NCBI GenBank assembly: GCA_014607495.2
Contig: CP053156.1
Coordinates: 13,268,001 to 13,332,000 of the forward strand
Length of the DNA stretch: 64,000 nt
Reading direction: 5' to 3'
Source of the DNA: Carposina sasakii
Taxonomy: Eukaryota; Arthropoda; Insecta; Lepidoptera; Carposinidae
Part shown: positions 31,800 to 42,664 of the stretch, one piece after another
How positions within the stretch are numbered: the stretch's first letter is position 1
Layout: each line of letters starts with the position of its first letter
Notes under the pieces: model-generated
Database searches by the model: none
The model's input: only the letters and a program-made list of their open reading frames with translations
What the model was told of the DNA's origin: nothing
Made by a program: the position numbers and the translations under genes

Positions 31800-34138
31800 T
31801 GCGACGTACGCTGCGTAATTAGAGCGTTTTGTGCGTTCGGATTCCACTCAGTGCCGACGTCGCGTCGACGCTGCCGATGTTCAAAAGACGCTCATAAGAC
31901 GCCAGTGTGGAGGGTCTCTAAATCAAAGATGTTGGCTTTGATGAATTGATTATAGTTCCGGTAAACAGTTTAATATCCGTCCAGTGTTCTTATTTCATGT
32001 ATTTTGTTAAATATAGAGGTAATTTTTAAAAACTAATTAAATCAATATTTCATATTGTAAACACATACATACTTAATATAATAATATTCAACAGCATGTT
32101 TTTCTATTTCATAATTCTCAGAACAAAATACATTAAACACATAGTAACATGGTTGAGGTAAAATTTAATATGGGCTAGCCTGGTATTAAAAACAAAAATA
32201 TCTTCTAATAATGTAAACACACCCTAAGGCAACAAAGATTGAAATGTGCCACAAAATCTGGGTCAAGAAAAACTTGGGTTGTTAGTTGAAAATTGAAGTG
32301 ACTATCTTTGGCATCTGCTAGGGGTATAATGACTTAAATTAAGACAGCAGAGTGGCATTGCACCATTTTCAAAATGTTCTTTTCTCACAATTGTTTGTAA
32401 TATGTGTGTTACACAATGTTTGAAATGTGGTTTGTGAGAATGGATGTTTGTTATATCTACTCTTACACATAAAACGAGTCAACCAATGTCAATGAATTAG
32501 CAATAAAAATAACAGCAGTAATAAGTAGCATGTACATATTACTAGGTAGGTTATTCTAGTTCACATAAAGTTGTGATCCACTAAACAAAATAAAATCAGC
32601 CCCCCTAGCATGACCACACATCATGGATATCGTATTGTATGATATTGTATCGTCCATACAAAATTCAACATGGCAGCTATATTTATCATAATTTGACAGG
32701 CTAAATGTCGATAAACCGGTTTATCATTTCGTGTTTCGCAGGTCATGCTAGGCTTGCAGGAAAGTTTGGAAATAAATAGATTTTGAATCACCTACCTATG
32801 CAATTAGGCCGGTAGCAGGCTATTCATGAGCGCTTGTAGCAAGAAGCTGCTGTAAGCATTAACACTCCATACAATTGAACAATGCAAGATGTAAGTATTG
32901 CTTTATAATCTAGATGTTATTCACAAAATTTTATAATGGTGGGATCTCTAGAATGAGGGCAATTTCATGAAAAGTGTAAACTATGCCTAAAAGGGTTATA
33001 ATATTCTTTCTGTAACATCATCAAGACCTGTAGCTACATATTATATGAATGCAATGAATGATTGAATTCATTTTGGTCATGTAATTTTTTACTTATGTGC
33101 CAACAATTTATTTAATTATTATTAATAAAATATTAAATTATTTAAGTAGACCTGTGTACTTTCCCACCATGAAACTAGAGATGGAATGCTAATTTAGTTC
33201 TTACCTACTTCAGGTAAAAAATTCTAAGAAGTATAACTTTAATAAAATCCATTATTATGAACTTTATTGCCTACCTTCTATAATATACCTACTGTGCTAT
33301 TAGAAAATATAAACCGATATTAGGTATTTACCTTTGTTTTTCAAGATTTTTATAATTATTTACCGCTCGACTTGGTTGACATTGGCCTTCGTGTAATCAA
33401 TACACGATGTTTTGGAAAATAAATATCAGAAACTTACCTGTAGAAGCAGGAAAATTGAAGAAGCAAAACGTAACACTAAATAACTACTTGGAAGTAAAGA
33501 ACAAGGACAATATCACATAGAAAAATTTATAAAAACACTACAAAAAAGAAAATGCGGCCGCCCATTTTCCAATTTTTATGTTTTTATAGAAATAGAAAAC
33601 TTAAAAAAACGATTGTAACGATAGTTAAACAGCCATAAGCCATAGCATGTTAAAAATTAGACAATTATATCGGTATTGATAAAGGAAAAGTAGATTAGAA
33701 ATCACATCACTTTTAAGCGAAATAAATAACTTTTATCCTATTTACAAAGTGCTTAGAGTTAGAAAATTAAGAAAACAACATTAAAACGTATATAAACGTG
33801 ATTCTTTTGTCTATGTGAAAAAAATAAAAATTATAAAATTTTCCGCCATCTATCGATTTCTCTCTAAACTAAAGTAGGTGTCAGGTTAGGTTGGCAAAGG
33901 CAGTGGCAGTAACAAAAGTGAAATGGTTGGCAAATAAACGTAGTGATAAAAGCACATTAATTTAGTTACCTATATTTCGAGAAGATGGCGCTGTTTCTAG
34001 TTTGCTTATTAGGCTTCCAATACTAATTTTCGTCGTAATTTCTTAAAATATGTATTTCGAAACAAATAAAACACATATTGGAGAATTCCTTAATCTTGTC
34101 TATTATATATTCAAAACAATCTACAGGCACAAACTAAC
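31800..34138. other. Gene-free AT-rich stretch with one small MITE
   Basis: At 32605-32751 the pair CTAGCATGACC / GGTCATGCTAG bounds a 147-bp inverted-repeat element flanked by C and G runs. The rest shows no exon, RNA gene or array. Confidence 0.5.
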
Positions 34139-34389
34139 CTACAATCGGACCACTTTGAACGTAATATTTGGAAATTCATAGAGTTTGGAACTGTCGAACG
34201 CTTTTGGAGCACAAATGGTGTCGTATTTTTCGTAAATCAATTTGCCTATGATAAATGACATGGCGAATATGCAGAGCAGCATGAAGGCACACACTGTAGG
34301 GCAGAGGATGGCGCTGAGACGTACTGTGCGCACTTCCACGCTTGACGCTTCGGTGTCTGATTCGGTCTTGGTTGAACCCTTCGCCATGC
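34139..34389 (-). CDS. Small single-pass membrane protein of unknown family
   Basis: The exon begins at the acceptor CTATTTTTCAG (34390-34400), two bases before ATG 34387, so a 5' UTR exon must lie upstream at higher coordinates. It encodes 82 residues and stops at TAG (34139). Residues 1-22 are polar and acidic (MAKGSTKTESDTEASSVEV). About residues 24-50 form one hydrophobic segment (LSAILCPTVCAFMLLCIFAM). The short C-terminal part has one glycosylation sequon (NIT) in EFPNITFKVVRL. There is no cleavable signal, so a single-pass protein is inferred. Codon use and the acceptor beside the ATG support a real exon. I recognise no family. It is transcribed opposite to the two TM-encoding exons at 36415 and 38690. 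Confidence 0.55.
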
Positions 34390-35086
34390 CTGAAAAATAG
34401 TTTTTAGAAACTTAGTGCCCAGTAGTGACCACCAGTTGTAAATCAGTTTCTGTAGCGATAACTAGTCGGAATTTTACCACAAAGATAATGTGTAACTTTT
34501 CTGCAGGCTTGCTAGTTGTATAAGTCTACAGTTTGCTTAATAGATAAGTGACTTATTTGATACTTACTGTTCGATAAGATTTAATACAGATATCAATAAC
34601 TATAACATTTTTTAAATAATAAATATTAAACTTCAGACAGTTTATTTATTTACAAAAATAAAACCTTGCTTGTCATTGCTGTAACGTCAGATTTTAAGCC
34701 TATTTACAGCAGACATAGGGATAAGGCGTAGAAAGATAGGGAAAGGGATAAGGGAAAAGGATAAGATACATACCTTCCTATACTCTTTCTACGTACCTTC
34801 ATTTCTATGAGCAGGCCGGACACTAATACGAGTATCTTCATACTCTCATACACAAACAGTAAAAATTAAGATAATAGCGTGAAGCAGAATTTACATAGCG
34901 TATTTTATGATAATATCCTAATTGACTGTTTCGTTTGGCTGACTGTTACCGTCCTATTCAGGGTCCTATTGTATCGATTCCTTTCACTAGGGTAAAGTCA
35001 ACTTTTCTGTCAAGCTTTAAAAAGTTTAACTGAATTTTGGGGTTAACATCACAAAACACTATATACCACCTATATACTCAAAGAAT

Positions 35087-35943
35087 GTATATGTCGTGGC
35101 CATATTGTTAAATTGATCATTTCATGAAATGGTCGAGCATTTCATGAAGTGGTCGCATTTCATGAAGTGGCCAATTCAATTTGACCAGATCGTTAAATCG
35201 TCTACATTTCACGATTTTGTCATCCACGTTTGGCCAAATCGTATTAACAGGGTGTCCATAAAATCCGAATGTGGTAAGAGCTTATATAAATAATATATAC
35301 CGTACACCATATATAAGTATACCATAAGGTATGATGGTATGATTTTTTTGCTGTATTTATGTGATATTTTCACAATATAATATTTAAAAACATAAAAGAC
35401 TTTACAAAAGCGATTCGCATCTGGCACATCGCCGGACGCTGCCTGGGCACGCTCGCTCCGCTCGCTCGGCTCGTGCGTCATTTGTCATAGTCTAACCTAA
35501 CCTAACCTAACCTAACCTATCGTATTCTAAGGTTTTTGTTTAACAATATTATTATAAACCACCATTAAGTCTAATATACATTATACAATATAACACACTA
35601 TCCGTGAACTTCTTCTGCATAGTCACCCTACTCTCTTTAATTTGTTTTATAATCTAAAAAGAAAAATCCGCCATCTTCACACATAAATAAAACGCGCGCA
35701 GCGCCTCTACCGGTGATTCATGTAACTATTTTACGATATGATCAATAATCTTGACCACTTCATGAAATGATCGGGCGTTTAGTTGCCCATATCGAGAAAC
35801 GATTTTTTAATCATCGATCTGCCCAACCATATCATGATGTGGCCAATAGACAGTTGAACTTTTCATGAAATGCGACCATTTCATGAAATGCTCGACCATT
35901 TCATGAAATGATCAATTCTACGATATGGCCACGACATATATAC
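35087..35943. mobile_element. 857-bp non-autonomous element with palindrome-rich inverted repeats
   Basis: The left end GTATATGTCGTGGCCATATT and the right end (reverse complement GTATATATGTCGTGGCCATA) begin inverted repeats of about 80 bp. Each arm contains several consecutive copies of the palindrome CATTTCATGAAATG with spacers GGTCGAGC and GGTCGC. The interior includes a CG-rich CTCGCTCCGCTCGCTCGGCT patch and a CCTAA run at 35492-35518. No transposase is encoded. A shorter relative is at 17789-18212. Confidence 0.75.
35492..35518 (-). repeat. Interstitial telomere-type repeat (TTAGG)5
   Basis: Five uninterrupted CTAAC units (TTAGG on the minus strand) inside the palindromic element. TTAGG is the ancestral insect telomere repeat. 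Here it is short and embedded in an element, so it is not a telomere. Confidence 0.85.
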
Positions 35944-35999
35944 TCCTTAACACGTTAACATCAAAGAATATACTTACGTTAACATGGTTAACATGAGTA

Positions 36000-36263
36000 T
36001 ACAGGATGTAACAGAAAGGGTATGTTAAGCGAAAAGCTGTATAAATAGCCCACTATAGAGAAACTATTTCCAAAATTTGAGACTCGAAATCACATTTTTA
36101 TTTTTCAAGATTGTATGAAAATTCCTGAGATATTTAAAAATTCTCCATACTATCGAGAAAAATAAACATGTAATTTCAGATCTCAAATTTTGTGGATAGG
36201 TTCTCTATAGTGGGCTATTTACATAGCTTTTTGCATAATATACCCTTTTTGTTACACCCTGTA
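36000..36263. mobile_element. 264-bp TA-flanked MITE
   Basis: Ends TACAGGATGTAACAGAAAGG and, on the other strand, TACAGGGTGTAACAAAAAGG. The inverted repeats run about 100 bp through AATAGCCCACTATAGAGAA. Both sides are flanked by TA (35998-35999 and 36264-36265), the target duplication of Tc1/mariner-type elements. No ORF is present. Confidence 0.8.
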
Positions 36264-36414
36264 TAGTGTTCTCTGTGTTAACATTTTCTTTTCAATCTTT
36301 TCAAGAATCTATTTGTCGATGACAATGATGAACTTTAATTAACGCTTAAGAAACTAAAAGTGGCTTCTACCATAATAGGTACTCAAAGTAAAGGAACTCA
36401 AGGACAAATCCATT

Positions 36415-36598
36415 ATGAAAATACTATTATATTTAATTGTATATTCCTGTATGATACTATCGTTATTTCTTATGCTGGTCTACTTGATGATAGCGGTGGA
36501 TCCTGGTCTTCTCGAAGTGTTTACGAAGACTTCAAATATGACGTCCAACTCTATACATCAATACGAAGTACGGAAACAAACATTAATCTATAATTCAG
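36415..36598 (+). CDS. Putative membrane-anchor exon similar to the one at 38690
   Basis: ATG 36415 opens a 61-codon exon ending at a possible donor CAG|GTATAATAT (36598/36599). It encodes a strongly hydrophobic N-terminus (KILLYLIVYSCMILSLFLML then VYLMIAVDPG) followed by a polar part with the sequon NMT. The pattern YS...L.LFL.LV.LM..V[DN]P matches the first exon of the downstream gene (YSLFLIGLFIGLVFLMSTVN P), suggesting a local paralogue. I could not find a matching second exon before the repeats that start near 36840, so this may be a truncated copy. Without a splice the frame stops at 36612. Confidence 0.4.
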
Positions 36599-36839
36599 GT
36601 ATAATATCGTAAGATATATTGACTATTGTAAATCCGCTAAACCTCTTAATCTTAATACTTAAATCAAATTTGTTTTATAAAAGTAACGGATTTTCAAAAA
36701 TCTTAAATTTTCTAGTACACATACATAACAAGTACATATAACGCTGTCGTAGCAAATCCGTAGCTCGTAGCATGTGCTACGAATAACGACTATACGATTT
36801 TTATTACGTGCTTCTTTCGGAATATTGTGAACAATAAAT

Positions 36840-38055
36840 TCCCTTATAAAGTTTTATTATACTTCGTCGTCGTCGTCGTCGTCGTCAGCAGGCCTCCCCC
36901 AGAGTACGCCACATGGCTCGATTTCCCGTTTTCACCATCCAGTCACTACCACCCGTCCTATTTAAGTCATCGGTCTATCTATCCGGAGGACGCCCAACGT
37001 TACGCTTGCCGAGGCGCGGTCTCCATTCGAGAACCCGTTTTTACGACAGATGTGGCCGGCCCACTGCCACTTCAGTCTGCTACATTTCGAGACTATGTCT
37101 GTCACTTTGGTCTTCTGTCGGATAATCTCGTTGTTATACTTAGTTTAAAATAATTCAAATTCTTTATTTCGGACAACTAAAATAATGCACCTAACATTAC
37201 AAACTATTTGTTTTTAGTCATAACGTCTATTGGTGGTCTGTTGGTTGGTGACCGCAGTGTGATTTTCGAGCTAGGTTGTCAACACGCGAGGCGCTGCTGC
37301 CAACATCCTGAAAATCCTAAATCAATCTTACGATACCCACGGGCAGACATAGGGTGATGCTAATTCTACTCTGCTGACAACATATGGAACGATATCGTAC
37401 AAGACTTACAAGAATAAGTATGTGGGACTTAGTAGTATATCAAGTAAGTAGGTTAATTAAGAATACATCTTATATCATAGAGGAATAATTCCTCTATGCT
37501 TGCTTATACGTAATAATAAATTGCGTTATTATGATTATATGCCCATCAGCGGTATGCTATAATTGGTATGCAGTTAATACATATAATAAGATCTCCCGAC
37601 CGTATTTCGGCCAAGGCGACCAATCTCTACACAGGAGATATTATAGTGCACAAGTGTGTGTGCAAACACAGATGCACTCTCTATTTCCTCATTTTCATAG
37701 TCCGATGGGACGGAAAGCCGACACGACCGGAGAGAGATCAGGCGCAGGACCAACAGTTTTACGTGCTTTCCGAGGCATAAGCTAAGTGATAATTTTACAA
37801 CATTAAATGACATACATATATTATATCTATAATATATAAGGAATTAATTTATCAAATTAATATAGCATCATGAGAAAAAATAACATAACTCAAGCTATTC
37901 CTATAGTAGGGTACCTATGTTATGTACCTATCATAAGCAGTACACTGTTGGACGTAAGCCTCCCCCAGAGCACGCTACAAGGCTCGATCACCCGTTTTTA
38001 CTACCAGCCGCCCTCTTCAAGTCATCGGTCCATCTGACCGGAGAGTATCCAATGT
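36840..38055. repeat. Block of lepidopteran dispersed repeats between the two TM exons
   Basis: A (CGT)n run at 36866-36888 is followed by a family A copy (36885-37140: CAGGCCTCCCCCAGAGTACG, ATCGGTCTATCTATCCGGAG, CTTGCCGAGGCGCGGTCTCC). Positions 37595-37785 are a different common repeat (GACACGACCGGAGAGAGATC AGGCGCAGGACCAAC, CGTGCTTTCCGAGGCA). Positions 37945-38055 are another family A piece (TGGACGTAAGCCTCCCCCAG). No gene was seen here. Confidence 0.6.
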
Positions 38056-38689
38056 TATGCTATTTTATGTACATCGAACAAAAAATCTACTCTTAGGCTT
38101 CCTTTCCACCAGAGATGTGGTATGTTATGTTGCTACAGATGTGTGTGATATACACCAATCATAGCCATTAGTCCATGATATCTGAATTTAATTGGTGCAT
38201 ATAAAATGCATCAATAGCAATGTACGAGTAACATAGAGCATTTTCTGGTGCAAATGTAGCCATCTCTCTAAATAGTAAAGTAATAAAGTTTAAGGTAGGT
38301 AATTAATGTCTTTAAAGATACAAGGTAGATTCACGTAGGTACACACTTCACAATACATTAACCTAGTTCTACACTAAGATCCCTAAGTTCTTGTGTAGCT
38401 TAAAGAAGAAAGACGGATAATATTACTTTTTCCTAGATATAAAAACTTGCTCGGGTAAAACTACCATCAACTGAACACGATGAGCAACGTTGTTGGAATT
38501 ATGTTACTGATCCTTATGCCACTTGAGAGGTGAAAAAAGAGTTAACAGACGTGATGTCAAAAATAAATCAAATAATGTGTCAAAGAAGCAAATAATATAC
38601 TACTCTTGCAAAGAAGTGACCAAGAGATTTTCAAAGAATAATCAATTATTAAATATTCTTTTACTCTATAGTATACTTGAATAATCCAA

Positions 38690-38899
38690 ATGGGTAAAGC
38701 CGTTACTTTTGTAGTCGCCTATTCCCTTTTCCTGATAGGACTTTTCATTGGGTTGGTTTTCCTAATGTCGACGGTGAATCCCGAACCTTTGCCCAGTGCG
38801 AATAGTATGGACGCGTTTGAAATTGACGAGCCTGTTTATTATACTGAACAGAACTTATCTACCTATAGACGGAGTGGCTCTGAGTCTTTACGGCGTGTG
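38690..38899 (+). CDS. Signal-anchored glycoprotein of unknown family, exon 1
   Basis: ATG 38690 begins a 210-bp, 70-codon exon ending exactly at a codon boundary with the consensus donor GTAAGTAAA. Residues 1-4 are MGKA. About residues 5-28 are a single hydrophobic helix (VTFVVAYSLFLIGLFIGLVF LMST). Residues 29-70 are polar (NPEPLPSANSMDAF..., sequon NLS at 55). With only Lys before the helix and no clear cleavage site, a type II signal anchor (lumenal or extracellular C-terminus) is most likely, though a cleaved signal cannot be excluded. Spliced to 39393 in phase 0 it gives 319 residues. The unspliced frame would end four codons later. Confidence 0.7.
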
Positions 38900-39392
38900 G
38901 TAAGTAAATAGAGTGCGTTTGACCATATAGTTCCATAGTCACTATGTGGATGACTAACATTATCCATGTTACGGCATACAATGTCAGTTCCGAAAATAGG
39001 TATAGGATTTATGTACTCTATGAAACGGAGACTAACTAGCTAAATGCAACTTAATTTAGCTTAACTTACAATCCATAAGATCTTACAGGTAAGCCTAAGA
39101 TATATTTGTAAATCCAAATCCTTGTAAATATTTGTAAAAGGTAGTCTTTCTTTATACCTACTCGTACTAGCCTATACTTCGTCAGCGTGGACTTCCGAAA
39201 ACGTAACTACTTCCTACAAGTAGGAGTAAGTACTTGGTAAGGGCATAGGGGGAAAATATAATTTTAATCGAACTGATAACACCTACTATTAGTCAAAGGC
39301 GTTTTAACGAACTCTACGTCTTAATTGACTTTGTAAGTGTAGTTAGGAACTGGAAACGAGACTATAGGAGTAAAAAAATTGTTTGCTTTCAG
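38900..39392 (+). other. Intron of the glycoprotein gene
   Basis: A 493-bp GT-AG intron (GTAAGTAAAT to TTTGCTTTCAG). It contains a one-armed relative of the 31178-31537 element at about 38915-39030 (TCAGTTCCGAAAATAGGTAT, TCTATGAAACGGAG). Confidence 0.65.
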
Positions 39393-40142
39393 GTTCTAAT
39401 AAAAAACTATAGACCCTCAATTTCAAAAGAGAGAGACGACGGGTATGCTTATGGGATGGAGAAGTTAGATGAATCTGAAATGAAAACTTTGGTGACGGAG
39501 ATTGTGTATGTCACTGAACTGACTTACCCTCCTGGATATGATGGTGATATCACTATTGTCAAACCCCCCGATATACCATCTATGAGGCAATACAATAGTT
39601 ATATCAGATTAATTGAGCCCGAAGACCAAAATAATGTAACGGCGAAAAATCAAACAGAAGACAATTATATTCATAAAAATGAAACAAACAACACAAGTAA
39701 AGATACAAAACATAACACAACAGCTGACACAACGATATTGGAAACAGATACTAATAAAACTGTAAAAGGAAAAAGAAGATCCCTTACTCAATTAAACGAC
39801 ACATCTAATGGTGTTGTTTTACAATTCTCAGATGAATATCCCATGATCGAAATTAAAATGGGGGATAAAACGGTATATTATGGGAACTCAAGCACGTTTA
39901 GTAATGTAAATGGAAAGTCTAATTTTACTAATAACAAGAATGTTTCAAAAAGTATTGTTATTAGGGTGTTGTCAAATAATACACTTGTTCTCAATAGTGT
40001 CGATGATGACAATGATACAATTGCAAAAAATGATACAAGGGCTGCACTGACGTTAGGAACAGATAATCTAAACCAAACAAATGAAATGAATAATAATAAT
40101 ATATTAAAAGATGCCAATTATACAGCTCTTCCGCTAATTTAA
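39393..40142 (+). CDS. Signal-anchored glycoprotein of unknown family, exon 2 (sequon-rich ectodomain)
   Basis: The acceptor TTTGCTTTCAG precedes 249 codons and a TAA stop. The first part is ordered-looking (VLIKNYRPSISKERDDGYAY, then LVTEIVYVTELTYPPGYDGD). The rest is polar and Asn/Thr-rich, with about 16 N-X-S/T sequons (NVT, NQT, NET, NNTS, NTT, NKT, NDT, NSS, NFT, NVS, NNT, NDT, NDT, NQT, NYT). A basic GKRRS at about the middle could be a convertase site. A central patch (VVLQFSDEYPMIEIKMGDKT) looks like beta strands. There are no Cys residues, so no disulfide fold. This suggests a heavily glycosylated secretory or surface protein. The family is not recognised, and a rapidly evolving lineage-specific gene is plausible. 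Confidence 0.7.
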   Translation, partial: VLIKNYRPSISKERDDGYAYGMEKLDESEMKTLVTEIVYVTELTYPPGYDGDITIVKPPDIPSMRQYNSYIRLIEPEDQNNVTAKNQTEDNYIHKNETNNTSKDTKHNTTADTTILETDTNKTVKGKRRSLTQLNDTSNGVVLQFSDEYPMIEIKMGDKTVYYGNSSTFSNVNGKSNFTNNKNVSKSIVIRVLSNNTLVLNSVDDDNDTIAKNDTRAALTLGTDNLNQTNEMNNNNILKDANYTALPLI

Positions 40143-40231
40143 AACTAGACTATTATAAATAATGTTTTACTAATGAAGTATTAAGGCAACCACTATTATG
40201 TCGGAGTGATGATATGATTTGTATTGTAGTT

Positions 40232-40237
40232 AATAAA
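40232..40237 (+). terminator. Poly(A) signal of the glycoprotein gene
   Basis: AATAAA 90 nt after the stop codon, the first such hexamer downstream, in an AT-rich 3' UTR. Confidence 0.6.
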
Positions 40238-40330
40238 TAATGGAATTTATTACTAAAAATAATTTTCTCAGATCAGTTATTTTATTAACCCTGTTATTGG
40301 TAGAAAAGTTACTACATAAAAACTGCTATA

Positions 40331-40406
40331 CTATACGCCAACCGTTGTGGCATGCGCTGTCATATGATGTTTTATGACTGCGTGTGCCACGACGGTTGGC
40401 GTATAG
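40331..40406. repeat. 76-bp near-perfect hairpin
   Basis: CTATACGCCAACCGTTGTGG CA on the left and TGCCACGACGGTTGGCGTATAG on the right, with further pairing GCG.TGTCAT / ATGACTGCG around a loop of about 10 nt. It lies about 100 bp beyond the poly(A) signal. A MITE-like origin is likely. Confidence 0.8.
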
Positions 40407-40509
40407 ATTATTATTACAGACGATGTTAAGCAGTAAACCAGATGTATAATAATATGATCGAGATACTTGCCAATATTATGCATATAGGCATAGGTTTACT
40501 GCGGTCACT

Positions 40510-40862
40510 AACCCGCCTGCCCAGCGTGATGACTATGGACAAAACCTCCCTGTGGCAGTAGCGTTATGGCGTGCCCTGGGGGAGGCCTACGTCCAGCAGT
40601 GGACTGCAATAGGCTGAAGAAGAAGAAGGCATAGGTTTACGAGTACGTAATTATTTACACGGCTGTTTCCTTAATGGGGTAGCCAGAACTGCGAGGTCAT
40701 ATAGAAGATACCATAGTCATTTTAGTATAGCGGGGACAGATGTAACTGATCATTGACAAGTCGCTAGCTTATCGCCTGAGGATGCCTAAGTTCCTTAGTC
40801 ACCTCTGCACGGAAGGAGATGCAGCTGATGTATTCTAGTGAAGGCCTGCATGTATTATTAAA
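40510..40862. repeat. Family A (minus) followed by family B (plus) repeats
   Basis: Positions 40510-40625 carry GGGGGAGGCCTACGTCCAGC AGTGGACTGCAATAGGCTGA (family A, reverse). Positions 40665-40862 carry a long family B copy (GGGGTAGCCAGAACTGCGAG, AGTATAGCGGGGACAGATGT, GATGTATTCTAGTGAAGGCC). Confidence 0.7.
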
Positions 40863-41924
40863 ACTTAAAAAAGCAATTACGAATATATCTACGCATCAAT
40901 AGATATTAAAAAGCTTGTTATAAAGCTGCTGGTACCAGCAATACACGAGTCGGTAAGAGGTGTAACAACTACAATTTGGGCGAGTGCGGCGAGAGAGCGG
41001 GTTCCCACGTACCCAGCCTGCCTTGAACGGCCTTGCCGTACAATTTCGTTTGTAAACTAGATGCGCTAAATGTAAGAGAATCACACTTCGTTATCCTAAA
41101 GTAGGTACTGTAGTTTTGGCACAGTTTCATATTTGTTTAGTTCTATGAATATTTGCAGGTTTTTTTCCATTAAAAAACATCATCATGGCCCATGGCTTAA
41201 AATAGTTTGCCATTAACTTTTATCACCATTAATTATATAATTTATTAAAGTGTGAAAATCTTGTAATTTGTTGCGAAATTGAAATGGAAACGCTATGGTG
41301 TTTGTTGTCAATAATGCTATAAATTAATATGACTAGTACGTATGTAACGGAATGCTGGTCTTTTACCATCATTGCACACGCATAGAGTTGTTAGTTGAGA
41401 CCATGTTCCATGTTTGTTTGTTTGTTTGTTTTAAATGGTCTTTATTGAATAATACAGTATAAATTATTAGACAAATTTGTAACTACATTAAAGGGATAAT
41501 TACAAAATGAACTTACCAAAAATAGTGCTTTTACAGGCTAGAATGTGCAGAATAAGACATTATTATACTACTATGGTTATACTACTCGTACAATAGATCA
41601 CGAGCATTATGGTTATTAGTGCGTTCGCAGCAAATTCTTTATATTTTGATCGCATTCAAATAATTATTTTTATAATAAAAAATATCGCTATAGGTATCTT
41701 TATACGGCTTTCCGAAATTAAGTTTTGGCAAAAAAAACCCCAAATCCCCCCCCCAAATTTGGGGCGAATCCCCCAATCTGGCAACACGATCACGAGTCAG
41801 ATCACAGCTATGTGCTTAGTGTGAGTATTCACTTCGAACTCGATCGGTTTAACGTAAACTATTCAACCAATCATGTAGTGCTGTTGATCTCACTTTATTT
41901 CATGTCTTTATTTTATGTCATAAG
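40863..41924. other. Gene-free AT-rich stretch
   Basis: No gene was found. A (GTTT)n run and TTTTAAATGGTCTTTATTGA near 41411-41445 look like the 3' tail of a reverse-oriented LINE fragment. A C-run/AAATTT/G-run palindrome lies at about 41746-41764. Confidence 0.45.
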
Positions 41925-42240
41925 GCTTAGGCCGCACTACGACTAAACCGCCGCGGTTTTTAACCGCCTGATTTTGTGGGTAAGGCTTAGACCGCACTAC
42001 GGCTAAACCCTCGCGGTTTTTAACCGCCTGACTTTGTGAGTAAAGGAAACTAATGGAAGCGGCCGCACTGACGGGTTTTTTTCCGACTGATTTTAAAAGC
42101 GCAATTTCTTACATAGCTAGCGGGTAAAAACCGCGCAAAAGTTTGAGGTCCATCGAACTTATATTTGCGGTTTTTAACCGTAGTGTGTGCGTCTCGAGCG
42201 GTTTTGCGGTTTCGCAGTCAACCGCATGCGGGAAAAACTT
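41925..42240. mobile_element. Inverted-repeat element with duplicated end
   Basis: AAGGCTTAGGCCGCACTACG then ACTAAACCGCCGCGGTTTTT AACCGCC is present twice in tandem (about 41925 and 41982, 57-bp step). It pairs with GCGGTTTTTAACCGTAGTGT GTGCG at about 42170-42195. Immediately after it (42248-42285) is the reverse complement of sequence inside the 10195-10352 element. Many GCGGTT/AACCGC words make the region highly self-complementary. Confidence 0.6.
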
Positions 42241-42354
42241 TATTTCATTATGTCATCACGCCATAATATGATTGGTTGGCTGCTTTTGTTATGCGAACAA
42301 GTTCGTGTAAAAATTGACAATTTTCATATTTTAGTACCTCCCAAGTTAAAAAGA

Positions 42355-42450
42355 GGATATTCTTTATTGCACAATAAAAAAATTATGCAAATACAAAGGC
42401 GAACTTAATGCTACATAGCATTCTCTATCTCCCAATGTCTGCAGTTAAAA
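42355..42450 (-). mobile_element. 3' end of a LINE-type repeat (reverse orientation)
   Basis: TTCTTTATTGCACAATAAAA is followed by ATACAAAGGCGAACTTAATG CTACATAGCATTCTCT. This resembles the pattern at 47860-47945 (CTTTATTGTACACACACACA, TACAAAGGCGAGCTTATCTC), where it adjoins an RT C-terminus. Confidence 0.45.
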
Positions 42451-42664
42451 ATTTCACTTCACTCGAATGTTGCAATGTTTTTTAGTGAACGTATTTCATT
42501 GCAGTTAACCAGTAGTGGAAGGAAAATACCCAATACGAGACACGAACCCGTTTAATTTTTTACAAGCCTTTTTTAAAACTTAACATGTTAGTAGGTCTGT
42601 ATGTCTTACCAAAACATTGAGTTATTATATTGAATTGTATCAGGTTGTACTCGTATCAGGCTAT

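Noticed and set aside
35492..35518. A true telomere or chromosome end
   Set aside because: Only five units, embedded inside an inverted-repeat element, with genes and repeats on both sides.
36827..37153. Open frames around 36.9-37.8 kb as further exons of the membrane-protein gene
   Set aside because: They lie in a (CGT)n run and in lepidopteran dispersed repeats that recur elsewhere in the window or are familiar repeat words.
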